Origin: REEB85 sp018971455
GTDB taxonomy: Bacteria > Pseudomonadota > Alphaproteobacteria > Acetobacterales > Acetobacteraceae
NCBI GenBank assembly: GCA_028871195.1
Contig: JAGWNT010000013.1
Coordinates: forward strand, 1-53,756
Length of the DNA: 53,756 nt
Direction of reading: 5' to 3'
This document shows, piece by piece, positions 26,523 through 35,235 of the stretch (position 1 is its first letter; each line of letters begins with the position of its first letter). The translations under genes and the position numbers were made by a program. The notes beneath the pieces were generated by a model. It was not told where the DNA came from. It searched no databases and saw nothing but the letters and a program-made list of their open reading frames with translations.

Positions 26523-28091
26523 CTATGCGGCGGACGCTGCCGGCCCGGCAACGCCGCCCCTCACCACCTCGACGCGGCCGCGAAACGAGGATCCGGTGAA
26601 GAACGGAATGCCGATATGCAGGCTACTCGCCGGCATGCCCTCGCCGCCCGCCAGCGGCAGGTAGTAATGCTCGCGCCGCCCCGCCACCTGGGTGACATGG
26701 CTTGCTCGGCAAAGCCGGTAGTGCCCGTCAACGGCAAAGCAGATGGTTTCGAGAGCGCGATGCTGGGCGCGGCCGACCGGCTCGGGGCTGCTCACCCGCA
26801 CGGTGGTCGAGGCATCCGGCCGGACCAGCGGACGCAGATAGAGATAGCCTTGCAGCGCCGGCTCCGCCGCTTCCTCGGCCTCCCCCGAAAGGCCGACGCA
26901 GGCGATGGTGACCTCGCCCGCCGCGTCGCCGCCGCCGCCGGTGATGGCGACATGCAGCCGCAAATGCCGCCCGGTGGCCTCAAGGAAAAGATAGGCGGGG
27001 TCCTGCTCGTCGATGCCGTCGATCCCGACCGCCAGCCGGACGAGCTGGCGGTCGGCGACGATCTCGATCGCCGCGGCGAGCGGGCGGGCCGCCTCGTCCT
27101 CGCCACGCCAGTGCAGGTTCACCGCCTCGCTCGTCTCGCGCCCGCGCAGCGTCGCGGCCATCTGCTCGGTCAGCATGCGGGCCGCCAGCGTCCCGCCCGT
27201 GTGCGCATCGGCCGGCCGCGACGCCACGGCGCGCAGCAGGGTGAGCAGATCGATCCCCCACTTCGTCGTCACCGCCAGGGTTTCGGGGGCGAGCGGCGTG
27301 CGATCGAACCATTTGAGGGCGCAGATCTGCGGCGCCAGGTCCGGGGCGGGAAACACCAGGTCGTCGGCCGTCACCTTGCCGCCGCTCGTCTCGATTCGGT
27401 TCCAGAAGACGTGGCAGATATTGGTGAAGCGGCCGCTGCCCGAATGCAGGATAACGGTGGCCGGCAGGATCTCCTCGAACGGAAACGAATGGCCCTCACG
27501 CACCAGCCTGCCCTGGTGCATGATGTCGGTTCGGCTGGCGTGCAACAGCTGCCAATCGGCGCGGCTGGCGAAAAACCCCTCGATGTCCGCATGGCACAGG
27601 CGTTCCAGCCGCCAGACCTGCCGCATATAGTCGAGCAGCTCCGGATTCTGCTTCACCTCGCGCCACCACCATACATCCGGCAGCGCATCGAGCGGGTGCG
27701 AGCCGCGGCTGGGCGGCACGGTCAGGGCGGCTTGCGCGGCCCTGAGGTCGAAGGGGCGGACGAGCAGGCTGTTCGATGCCAAGGTGCAAAAATAGGCGAA
27801 ATCAGCCACGGCGGCTTCGGCAAAGGCGAAGGCTTCGAGATGGCCGATCAGCAGCGTGTGACCGAACTTGCTGCGCACCGCCTGGCCGTGGATCACATGC
27901 ACGCGCTGCTCGTGGCGCGGGCCGGGCGCGATATCGGCGCGCCCCTGGGCGACATTGACGACCAGCACAACGTTCGGGCCGGTGAAAGCGAGAAAATTGG
28001 CGATCAGCGAGTCCAGGAACTCCGCGCTCTCGTTGTAGAGCACGGAGAACACCACAAGCGGCATCGGTGCCGCCGCCGCCAGTTCAGACAC
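26523..28091 (-). CDS. Uncharacterised 522-residue protein with glycosyltransferase-like N-terminus
   Basis: I do not recognise this family with certainty. The N-terminal part (PLVVFSVLYNESAEFLDSLIANF, then LVVNV, then FAYFCTLASNSLLVR) resembles the start of a glycosyltransferase fold of the core-2/I-branching type, but no catalytic motif is secure. The middle has WDLLT-like WGIDLLTLLRA, and the C-terminal 150 residues look beta-rich, ending with an Ala-rich tail. No signal peptide or membrane helix is seen. GTG at 28091 is the reported start; ATG at 28064 is an alternative that also precedes the first conserved strand. It is a monocistronic gene between a flavin reductase and a radical SAM gene. 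Confidence 0.7.
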   Translation of the reverse strand: MSELAAAAPMPLVVFSVLYNESAEFLDSLIANFLAFTGPNVVLVVNVAQGRADIAPGPRHEQRVHVIHGQAVRSKFGHTLLIGHLEAFAFAEAAVADFAYFCTLASNSLLVRPFDLRAAQAALTVPPSRGSHPLDALPDVWWWREVKQNPELLDYMRQVWRLERLCHADIEGFFASRADWQLLHASRTDIMHQGRLVREGHSFPFEEILPATVILHSGSGRFTNICHVFWNRIETSGGKVTADDLVFPAPDLAPQICALKWFDRTPLAPETLAVTTKWGIDLLTLLRAVASRPADAHTGGTLAARMLTEQMAATLRGRETSEAVNLHWRGEDEAARPLAAAIEIVADRQLVRLAVGIDGIDEQDPAYLFLEATGRHLRLHVAITGGGGDAAGEVTIACVGLSGEAEEAAEPALQGYLYLRPLVRPDASTTVRVSSPEPVGRAQHRALETICFAVDGHYRLCRASHVTQVAGRREHYYLPLAGGEGMPASSLHIGIPFFTGSSFRGRVEVVRGGVAGPAASAA

Positions 28092-28183
28092 GCGCGCCGC
28101 CTGTCGGCGTCGGGGAAGGGGGGCGCGCCTGTTTCACGCCGCCAATGCTATCCAAGCGACGGCGTGGCCACAAGGCGGCGCGG

Positions 28184-29374
28184 TCAGAACAGCGACATCT
28201 GCGCCTCGGCCAAGCCGGCCGCCGCGGCGCGCGGCGCGATGAACTGCGTGCAGTCGAGCAGCTCGCCCGCCTCCAATCCCCATTGGCGCGCGGCGCGGGT
28301 GAAGCGGCGGGCCAGCAGCTCGGCATAGACGCCGGTGCCGCTGAAGCGCTGGCCGTATTTGGCATCGTTCAGCGCGCCCGCGCGGGTCTGGCGGATGAGC
28401 TCGAGCACGCGGCGCGCGCGGTCGGGCATGTGGGTGTGCAGCCAGTCCTCGAAGATCTGCTTGAGCTCGAGCGGCAGGCGCAGCAGCACATAACCGGCCC
28501 AGCGCGCGCCGGCCCGCGAGGCGGCCTCGAGAATGCGTTCCAACTCGGCATCGTTCAGCGCCGGGATCATCGGCGCGGCCAGCACGCCGGCCGGAATACC
28601 TGCCTGCGTCAGCGCGGCGATGGCCTGAAGCCGGCGCGCCGGCGTGGCCGCGCGCGGCTCCATGCGCCGCGCCAGCCCGGCATCGAGCGTGGTGACGGAC
28701 AGGCAGACTCGCACCAGGTTGCGCGCGGCCATGGGCTGGAGGATGTCCAGATCGCGCAGCACCAGCGCGGATTTGGTCACGATGCTGACCGGATGGTTGC
28801 TGCGCGCCAGCACCTCCAGCACGGCGCGCGTCAGCTTCAGCGTGCGCTCGACCGGCTGGTAGGGGTCGGTGTTGGAGCCCAGCATGATCGGGCGGGCGAC
28901 ATAGCCCGGCTTGCGCAGCTCGCGCTCGAGGATTTCGGCGACATCGGGTTTGAACAGCAGCTTGGTCTCGAAATCGAGCCCCGGCGAATATCCGAGATAG
29001 GCGTGCGTCGGCCGCGCATAGCAATACACGCACCCATGCTCGCAGCCGCGATAGGGGTTCACCGCGCGATCGAATCCGATATCCGGGCTCTCGTTCCAGC
29101 TGATGACGCTGCGCGCGGCGTCGCGGATCAGCGTGGTCGGCAGCGGCGGCAGATCCGCGAGGTCCTCGGCCAGGGTCTGCCAGCCATCGTCCTCGGCGGC
29201 GGCGCTCTGCGTCTCGAAGCGGTTGGGCGGGTTGAGGGTGGCGCCGCGTCCCTTGCGCGCCGCGGACGGCGCCGGGGGAATGGTCAGCTCATGCGGATCG
29301 GCCACGCGGACCAGCTCGCGCCGCGCCGTTGCGCCATCGTGGGGAGGCGGGAGCCGAGGCACCATGGGCGGCAT
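28184..29374 (-). CDS. PA0069-family radical SAM protein
   Basis: A 396-residue radical SAM enzyme. The iron-sulfur motif is CEHGCVYC near residue 111, within NPYRGCEHGCVYCYARPTH. Further family segments are MLGSNTDPYQPVE and SIVTKSALVLRDLD. Proteins of this group (also called SplB-like or Rv2578c-like) are widespread but their substrate is not established. The N-terminal 70 residues are low-complexity and contain GRGATLNPPNRFE, typical of the family. A TTGACC-like element lies upstream on this strand. Confidence 0.85.
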   Translation of the reverse strand: MPPMVPRLPPPHDGATARRELVRVADPHELTIPPAPSAARKGRGATLNPPNRFETQSAAAEDDGWQTLAEDLADLPPLPTTLIRDAARSVISWNESPDIGFDRAVNPYRGCEHGCVYCYARPTHAYLGYSPGLDFETKLLFKPDVAEILERELRKPGYVARPIMLGSNTDPYQPVERTLKLTRAVLEVLARSNHPVSIVTKSALVLRDLDILQPMAARNLVRVCLSVTTLDAGLARRMEPRAATPARRLQAIAALTQAGIPAGVLAAPMIPALNDAELERILEAASRAGARWAGYVLLRLPLELKQIFEDWLHTHMPDRARRVLELIRQTRAGALNDAKYGQRFSGTGVYAELLARRFTRAARQWGLEAGELLDCTQFIAPRAAAAGLAEAQMSLF

Positions 29375-29671
29375 GGCCGTGTTCCTCTTACGTTCGCCTC
29401 GATGCTGCCAATCGGCATGACATAGGTCAAGAACATAATATGAACATGCACTCGCACCCCATACCCATCACCACACGCTTCACGCCATGCACCGCTGCCG
29501 GGCGCGGCGCCGAAGTTGGCCGCCGCCATCTGGCACCGGCTGGCGCGGCCCCTCGCCGATATGCGCTGGTCAACCCCGGATGCGCTGCGTATGTAAGATG
29601 GCCCATCAAGAGCGGCGAAGGATCATTTTGTTGCCGATGTCCTGCGATATCGAAGCCGGCGGCGATCCGCC
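29375..29671. other. Intergenic region between the radical SAM gene and the ClC gene
   Basis: This 297-base gap separates divergent starts. On the minus strand, TTGACC followed 17 bases later by CAGCAT is a possible radical SAM promoter (about 29400-29430). An A/T-rich patch around 29430-29445 (AACATAATATGAAC) stands out from the GC-rich surroundings. I see no gene or known RNA. Confidence 0.4.
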
Positions 29672-31027
29672 ATGCGCCCGGGCCGCGGGATGAACGGCCG
29701 GCCGGCCGGCTGGCGCGGCCGGCTGCGCCGCTACGCCAGGCTGCCGCTGCTCTCGCCGCGGCAATGGCTGCGCCGCGCGGTGTTCTGGCTCGGCGCGGTT
29801 GTGGTGGCGCTGATCGCCATCGGCTTCGCCTGGGCGGCCAACGAGGCGCTGGCGCTGTTCCTCCGGCTGCAGCACGCCTATCCGCTGGCGGTGTTCGTCG
29901 TCGCCCCGGCCGGGCTTGCGGTCTCGGTGCTGCTCACCCGCACCGTGTTTCCCGGCGCCCAGGGCAGCGGCATTCCGCAGACCATTGCCGCCCTGCACAT
30001 GCACGATACTCATGCCATGGACCGCGTCCTCTCGCTCAAGGTGGCGTTCGGCAAGATCGCGCTCACGCTGCTGGGCCTCGCCTGCGGCGCCTCGATCGGC
30101 CGCGAGGGGCCGACGGTGCAGATCGGCGCCGCGGTCATGCACGCCTTCGGCCGGCTGCTGCGCCTGCCGCGCATCGACCTCCAGCGCAGCCTCGTGCTGG
30201 CCGGCGGGGCGGCGGGCGTCGCCGCGGCGTTCAACACGCCCCTTGCCGGCATCATCTTCGGCATTGAAGAGCTGAGCCACTCCTTCGAGGCCCGCACCTC
30301 CGGCGTGGTCATCGGCGCGGTCAGCCTGGCCGGGATCACCACCCTGGCACTGGCCGGGAATTATTCGTATTTCGGGACTATGAGCGCGCAGCTCGGCTTC
30401 GGCGCCGGCTGGATCGCGGTGGTGCTCTGCGCCATCGACGGCGGTTTTGCCGGCGGCGGCTTCTCGCAGGTGCTGATCTCCGCGGCGCGTGGCGTGCCGG
30501 GTCGGGCGGGACGGTTCGTGCGTCACCATCCTGTCGGTTTTGCCGCGCTGTGCGGCCTGATGCTGGCGCTGATCGGCGTGGCGTCCAGCGGCTCCACCTA
30601 CGGCACCGGCTATGCGGAGGCGCGCGGCCTGCTCGAAGGCCACTCGGACCTGCCGGCCAGCTTCGCCCTGTTCAAGCTGCTGGCGACGGCGATTTCGTAC
30701 CTTTCGGGGATTCCCGGCGGCATCTTTGCGCCCTCCCTGGCGGTTGGGGCCGGCCTCGGCCAATGGCTCGCCCACCTGGTGCCTGGCGCGCCCTCGGGCG
30801 CCATGGTGCTGCTGGGCATGGTCGCCTATTTCTCCGGCGCCACCCATGCGCCGATCACCGCCACCGTGATCGTCATGGAGATGACCGACAACCAGCAGAT
30901 GACCATCTCGCTGCTGCTGACCGCGCTGCTCGCCTTCGGCGTTTCGCGCCTGGTCTGCCGCCGCCCGCTCTACTCCACGCTGGCGCATCGCTTCGCGGTG
31001 GCAGTCGGAGAGGGCGCGAGACGATGA
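29672..31027 (+). CDS. clcA: ClC-family chloride channel or H+/Cl- exchanger
   Basis: A 451-residue ClC membrane protein with about ten hydrophobic segments. The three anion-selectivity motifs are present: GSGIPQT near residue 105, GREGPTVQ near residue 145 and GGIFAPSLAVG near residue 350. Members move chloride or, in some bacteria, fluoride; the GREGP and GSGIP forms favour the chloride type. No CBS domain follows, so the protein is short. ATG at 29672 is given; ATG at 29690 is equally possible. The stop overlaps the next gene by four bases. Confidence 0.9.
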   Translation: MRPGRGMNGRPAGWRGRLRRYARLPLLSPRQWLRRAVFWLGAVVVALIAIGFAWAANEALALFLRLQHAYPLAVFVVAPAGLAVSVLLTRTVFPGAQGSGIPQTIAALHMHDTHAMDRVLSLKVAFGKIALTLLGLACGASIGREGPTVQIGAAVMHAFGRLLRLPRIDLQRSLVLAGGAAGVAAAFNTPLAGIIFGIEELSHSFEARTSGVVIGAVSLAGITTLALAGNYSYFGTMSAQLGFGAGWIAVVLCAIDGGFAGGGFSQVLISAARGVPGRAGRFVRHHPVGFAALCGLMLALIGVASSGSTYGTGYAEARGLLEGHSDLPASFALFKLLATAISYLSGIPGGIFAPSLAVGAGLGQWLAHLVPGAPSGAMVLLGMVAYFSGATHAPITATVIVMEMTDNQQMTISLLLTALLAFGVSRLVCRRPLYSTLAHRFAVAVGEGARR

Positions 31028-31710
31028 GCAATATCACCGTCGGCCTGCTGCTGTTCGCGGACCTCACCCAGCTCGATTTCACCGGGCCGTACGAGGTGTT
31101 CCGCAAGACGCCAGGCATCACCACGCATGTTCTGGCGGCGACGCTGGACCCGGTGCGCGCGGAGACCGGGCTGCGCCTGCTGCCGGACACCACGATGGCC
31201 GAAGCGCCGCCGCTCGATGTCATCTGCGTGCCGGGTGGCCCGGGGGTCAATGCGTTGATGGAGGATGCCCCGACGCTGGCGTTTCTCCGCCGCCAGGCCG
31301 CGGGCGCCCGCTATGTCACCTCGGTGTGCACCGGGGCGCTGGTGCTCGGCGCGGCCGGGCTGCTGCGCGGCCGGCGGGCGACGACGCACTGGTCGGCGCA
31401 TGATCTGCTCGCGCGGTTCGATGCCATTCCGACCGCCGGGCGCGTGGTGCGCGATGGTCGCGTCGTCACCGGCGGCGGCGTCACCGCCGGTATCGATTTC
31501 GCTCTCGCACTGGTTGCCGAGATGCTCGGTCCCGAGGTTGCCCAACGCGTGCAGCTTCAGATCGAATACGCCCCGGCACCGCCCTTCGACTGCGGAACGC
31601 CCGAGACGGCGCCAGCCCATATCCTGGCCGATGTGCGGGCGCGCGGTGCCGCAATGCGTGCGGCGCGCGAGGCGATCACCGCGCGGGCCGCGCAATCGAT
31701 GCCGCATTGA
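31024..31710 (+). CDS. DJ-1/PfpI family protein, isonitrile hydratase-like
   Basis: A 228-residue protein of the glutamine amidotransferase-like DJ-1/PfpI superfamily. The nucleophile cysteine stands in SVCTGALVLGAAGLL near residue 100, and family segments include VGLLLFADLTQLDFTGPYEVF and GGGVTAGIDFALALV. These match isonitrile hydratase-type proteins, which hydrate isonitriles, but the group also includes proteins of other function. It overlaps the clcA stop (ATGA), implying coupling. It ends two bases before the convergent moaB stop. Confidence 0.82.
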   Translation: MSNITVGLLLFADLTQLDFTGPYEVFRKTPGITTHVLAATLDPVRAETGLRLLPDTTMAEAPPLDVICVPGGPGVNALMEDAPTLAFLRRQAAGARYVTSVCTGALVLGAAGLLRGRRATTHWSAHDLLARFDAIPTAGRVVRDGRVVTGGGVTAGIDFALALVAEMLGPEVAQRVQLQIEYAPAPPFDCGTPETAPAHILADVRARGAAMRAAREAITARAAQSMPH

Positions 31711-31712
31711 TA

Positions 31713-32258
31713 TTATTCGGCGGCGCCCAGGTGTTCCTGCAGCCGCGGCATCAGCTCGACGAGATTGCACGGGCGGTGGCGGTTGTCGAGCTGCCAGACG
31801 AGAATATCGTCCCAAGCGTCCTTGACCGCGCCGGTGCTGCCCGGCAGGGCAAAAAGATAGGTGCCGCCTGCCACGCCGCCAATGGCGCGCGACTGCATGG
31901 TCGAGGTGCCGATCTTCTGATAGCTGAGCATACGGAACAATTCTCCGAAGCCCTCGATGGTTTTCTCGAGCACGCGCGCGAAGGCCTCCGGCGTCACGTC
32001 GCGCCCCGTGATGCCGGTGCCGCCGGTGGTGAGCACCACGTCGATCTGCCGATCGGCAATCCATCCCTTGAGAATTTCGCTGATGGCGTCGGCATCGTCG
32101 CGCACGATGCGGCGCGCGGCCAAATGGTGCCCGGCCGCCGTCACGCGCGCGCAGAGCGTATCGCCGGAGCGGTCATCGGCCGGCCCGCGCGTATCCGAGA
32201 CGGTGAGCACGGCAATGTTGACGGCGATGAACGCCCGCCCTTCGTCGATCCGCGACAT
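31713..32258 (-). CDS. moaB: Molybdenum cofactor biosynthesis protein B
   Basis: A 181-residue MoaB/MogA-type protein that adenylates molybdopterin before metal insertion. Visible motifs are LTVSDTRGPADDRSG near residue 19, LTTGGTGITGRDVTPEA near residue 76 and the C-terminal ALPGSTGAVKDAWDDIL. A molybdenum hydroxylase subunit is encoded 4.6 kb away at 36870, giving a use for the cofactor. The gene lies 10 bases after the lytic transglycosylase on the same strand and is probably co-transcribed. Confidence 0.9.
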   Translation of the reverse strand: MSRIDEGRAFIAVNIAVLTVSDTRGPADDRSGDTLCARVTAAGHHLAARRIVRDDADAISEILKGWIADRQIDVVLTTGGTGITGRDVTPEAFARVLEKTIEGFGELFRMLSYQKIGTSTMQSRAIGGVAGGTYLFALPGSTGAVKDAWDDILVWQLDNRHRPCNLVELMPRLQEHLGAAE

Positions 32259-32268
32259 CGGCCACCCC

Positions 32269-34203
32269 TCAATGCAGGCGGGCGGATGCCACCTGGCTGC
32301 CCGCGTCGAGCGGATGATAGCGCGGCCAGTGCCCGGCGGCGAGTTCGTCGAGCCCGAGCGCCGGCAGCCCCATGCGCGCCGCGTAGATCCAGCCATAGGC
32401 CAGCACGCGGGGCACGAAGGCACGCGTCTCGTCGATCGGGATCGCCTCGATGAACAGCAGCGGATCATTGTTGTCGCGAATGCTGTCCGCCCACCGGGCA
32501 AACCCCGCGGGGCCGGCATTGTAGCTCGCCAGCAGCCGGATCAGATTGCCGCGCACCGCCTCGTGCAAGGCCAGATAGGCGACGTAGCGCTGCCCGAGAT
32601 CGAGGTTGGTCGCCGCGTCGCGCAGCGCGCTCGGCCCAGAAGAGCTCGGCCGGGCGACATCCGGACCTGGGGCATCCGGCGTGCCGGCACTGACGCGCAC
32701 GATGAAGCGCGCCGTCTCCGGCATGATCTGCATCAGCCCGCTCGCCCCGGCGGGCGAGATGAGATGGGCATCGAAATTCGATTCCGCCCGCGCCAGCGCA
32801 TAGACGAGCGCGGGATCCACCCTGAACCCCCCCGAGGGCAGCAGGTGCGGCACCGGGAAGCGCGTCGCGTCGCGCGGCAGGCCGTCGGCCGCCTGCACGA
32901 TATCGGCAAGCTGGGCCGCGAGATCCACCAGCCCGGCACGGGCGGCCACCAGCATGACCGCGCGCGCCAGGGCCGGATCGGTCTCCACCTGCGGCCCGAG
33001 CAGTCGCAGCGCCGCCTCCGCGCGCGCCGGCTGGCCGATTTGCAGCAGCGCGAAGGCGAGATTGCCCGCCGGGGTCGCGGCGACGGCGGCGATATCCGCC
33101 AGGCCCAGCGTCTCGTGGTCGCGATCGGCGATGCCGGCATAAAGCCCGATGCTGCGCCGCGCGATCTGCCCATAGAAAGTGGCGGGCTGGGCGGCGGCGC
33201 GGCGCATCCACGGCATGTAGCCGGCCGGGTCGTAGAGCCGGACATGGGCGCGCGCGGCCCAGAAGGCGGCCGCGGCCTTCAGCGCGGGGGTGGTGAAGCT
33301 GGCGCGCCACGCCGCTTCGAACATCGGCCGCGCCCGTGCCGCCTCGCCCATGCGCCAGGCGGCAAGCCCGGCCTCGAAGAAGGGTAGCGCGGCCTGCTCG
33401 CACGGCCGGCGTGCGCCTGGCCTTGCAACGCCAGCGCAATGGGCGCCCGCGGCGGCCGTGTCGAAGGCCTCCTGGTCGCGGTTGAGGGTGAACAGAATCT
33501 GCGCCGCCTCGCCCCGCAACTGCGCCGCGTAGGTCGGTGACAGGTCCGACGTGCCGTTGATCAGGCGCGCCGCCGCATAGGGGTGGCCGGAGCGGGCCGC
33601 GGCATGCACGGCGCGGTCGAGCCGGGCATTGCGCTTGAGATCCATCCCCGCGGGCTCGGATTCTTCCGGCACCGGTGCCGCCTGCCCGGCCCTGGCAAGG
33701 CCCGGTGGCGAGGGCGGCGGCGGGGCGGCCTGCCCGCGCGGCAGGCGCGCCAGCAGCAGCGCGTGCAGCGCCGGCGCGTCCGGCAGGTCGGCCCAACGCG
33801 CGAGCCAGGCCCGCAGCGTGTCGGCATCGGGGCGGGTGAAGCGGCCGAGATAGCGATCGGCGAGGATCTCGCCGAGCATGGCGGCGCCGAGCGGAGAGCT
33901 GGTGTCCAGCGTGTCGGTCCGCTGCGCGGCATCGGCAATGCGGCCGCGGGCCTGCAGGGCGAAGATGGCCTTCGTCAGCGCCGCCTCGCTGGGCGATAGC
34001 GGCTGCGGCAGCGCCACCGGGAACAGCCCGCGCGGCGCCACCCGCGGGTTGGCGAAGGCGGTCTGGTCCGTGGTGTCCTGAGACTGCGCCCATGCCTGTC
34101 CTCCAGCCGCTCCCTCGAAAGAGAGTCCGGCCAGGATCGCGGCCCCGGCAATCAGCACCCGGGCGGCGGGACGGCGGGAGAGTGTCGAAGCATTCCCTCG
34201 CAT
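32269..34203 (-). CDS. Soluble lytic murein transglycosylase (SLT family)
   Basis: A 644-residue exported enzyme. A signal peptide spans residues 1-40 (ending AWAQSQD). A long helical superhelix domain of TPR/SLT-like repeats follows to about residue 500. The catalytic lysozyme-like domain has the active glutamate in ALARAESNFDAHLISPAGASGLMQIMPETA-type sequence near residue 470, and later ASYNAGPAGFARW. It cleaves peptidoglycan to form anhydromuropeptides in the periplasm. The ATG at 34203 was chosen because the upstream open frame lacks a signal-like start. Confidence 0.88.
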   Translation of the reverse strand: MRGNASTLSRRPAARVLIAGAAILAGLSFEGAAGGQAWAQSQDTTDQTAFANPRVAPRGLFPVALPQPLSPSEAALTKAIFALQARGRIADAAQRTDTLDTSSPLGAAMLGEILADRYLGRFTRPDADTLRAWLARWADLPDAPALHALLLARLPRGQAAPPPPSPPGLARAGQAAPVPEESEPAGMDLKRNARLDRAVHAAARSGHPYAAARLINGTSDLSPTYAAQLRGEAAQILFTLNRDQEAFDTAAAGAHCAGVARPGARRPCEQAALPFFEAGLAAWRMGEAARARPMFEAAWRASFTTPALKAAAAFWAARAHVRLYDPAGYMPWMRRAAAQPATFYGQIARRSIGLYAGIADRDHETLGLADIAAVAATPAGNLAFALLQIGQPARAEAALRLLGPQVETDPALARAVMLVAARAGLVDLAAQLADIVQAADGLPRDATRFPVPHLLPSGGFRVDPALVYALARAESNFDAHLISPAGASGLMQIMPETARFIVRVSAGTPDAPGPDVARPSSSGPSALRDAATNLDLGQRYVAYLALHEAVRGNLIRLLASYNAGPAGFARWADSIRDNNDPLLFIEAIPIDETRAFVPRVLAYGWIYAARMGLPALGLDELAAGHWPRYHPLDAGSQVASARLH

Positions 34204-34294
34204 GGCGGGGGAGCTACACCGGCGGGCCGGCCGCAGCAAATCCAAGAAAAGGGACTTGTCGAAAAAACAAGAAGCACGGATTCGGAAAAATATC

Positions 34295-35140
34295 CTATCG
34301 CGCGGAGCCCGCCCCATCCAGCGCCCGCCGCAGCAGCCGCAGATCGGCCCACGCATCCCGCTTCGCCCCTGGTGTTCGCAGCAGGTAGGCAGGGTGCAGC
34401 ATCGGCAGGGCAGGGACCGGCGTGTCGAGTCCCGGGACAGTCAATTTGACCCATTTGCCCCGCATTCGACGAATACCAGCCTTGTCTCCGGTGAGGGCGT
34501 GCGTCGCCAGCGCCCCCAGCAGCACCAGGTGCCGCGGACGCACCAGCGCGATATGGCGGCGCAGGAAGGGCAGACAGACGGCAATTTCCGCGTCGGTCGG
34601 GTTGCGGTTGCCCGGCGGACGCCAGGGAATGAGGTTGGTGATAAGGACTTTTGTCCTATCAAGACCAATGCTGGCCAGCATGCGGTCCAGCAACTGGCCC
34701 GAGGGGCCGACGAATGGCTTGCCGGCCCGGTCCTCCTCCGCCCCCGGCCCCTCGCCGATCAGCATCAGGCCGGAGTCCGGGTTGCCGTCATCGAACACCA
34801 GGTTCGTCGCGGTGGCGGCGAGCGGGCATCCGTCGAAACCGGCCAGGGCCGCGCGCAGCGCCTCGCGCGTGGCGGCGCCATCCGCCAGGGCCTGGGCGCG
34901 CGCCACAGGGGCCGCCATTGGGGCAGCAGGCGCGGCGGCGAGCGCGGCGGGCCGGCCGGCTGCCGGGCGCGGGGCTGCGGCCCTGGGTCCGGGCTCAGGA
35001 CCGGCTTCCGGCCGGGGCGCCAGCCGCGTCGCCGGTTGCGGGGGCGATGGGCGCCCGGCAAGCCGATCGACCGGCGCGTCCTCGAGCGCCTCGTCCGCTC
35101 CCCATTCAATCTGCAACCGCAACGCGGCGAGCCTGTCCAT
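34295..35140 (-). CDS. Uracil-DNA glycosylase, family 4-like, with reduced Fe-S cysteines
   Basis: A 281-residue base-excision repair enzyme. A Pro/Ala-rich N-terminal tail of about 95 residues precedes the catalytic domain, which has GEGPGAEEDRAGKPFVG, GQLLDRML, PWRPPGNRNPTDAEIA and the C-terminal HPAYLLR. It removes uracil from DNA. Of the four cysteines that bind the Fe-S cluster in family 4, only two are seen (in DGCPL and AVCLP); the others are phenylalanine and tryptophan. ATG at 35140 was chosen to start the conserved region; an upstream start would add a short segment. It is divergent from the ETF-QO gene. Confidence 0.85.
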   Translation of the reverse strand: MDRLAALRLQIEWGADEALEDAPVDRLAGRPSPPQPATRLAPRPEAGPEPGPRAAAPRPAAGRPAALAAAPAAPMAAPVARAQALADGAATREALRAALAGFDGCPLAATATNLVFDDGNPDSGLMLIGEGPGAEEDRAGKPFVGPSGQLLDRMLASIGLDRTKVLITNLIPWRPPGNRNPTDAEIAVCLPFLRRHIALVRPRHLVLLGALATHALTGDKAGIRRMRGKWVKLTVPGLDTPVPALPMLHPAYLLRTPGAKRDAWADLRLLRRALDGAGSAR

Positions 35141-35235
35141 GCGCTCAGTCTTTCCGTTCGCCCGGCTTTGCGCAACCGGCACACTCTCCCTAACCTGTCC
35201 GCCACGCCATATGCAGTGGCGGCAGGGGAGCGGGC

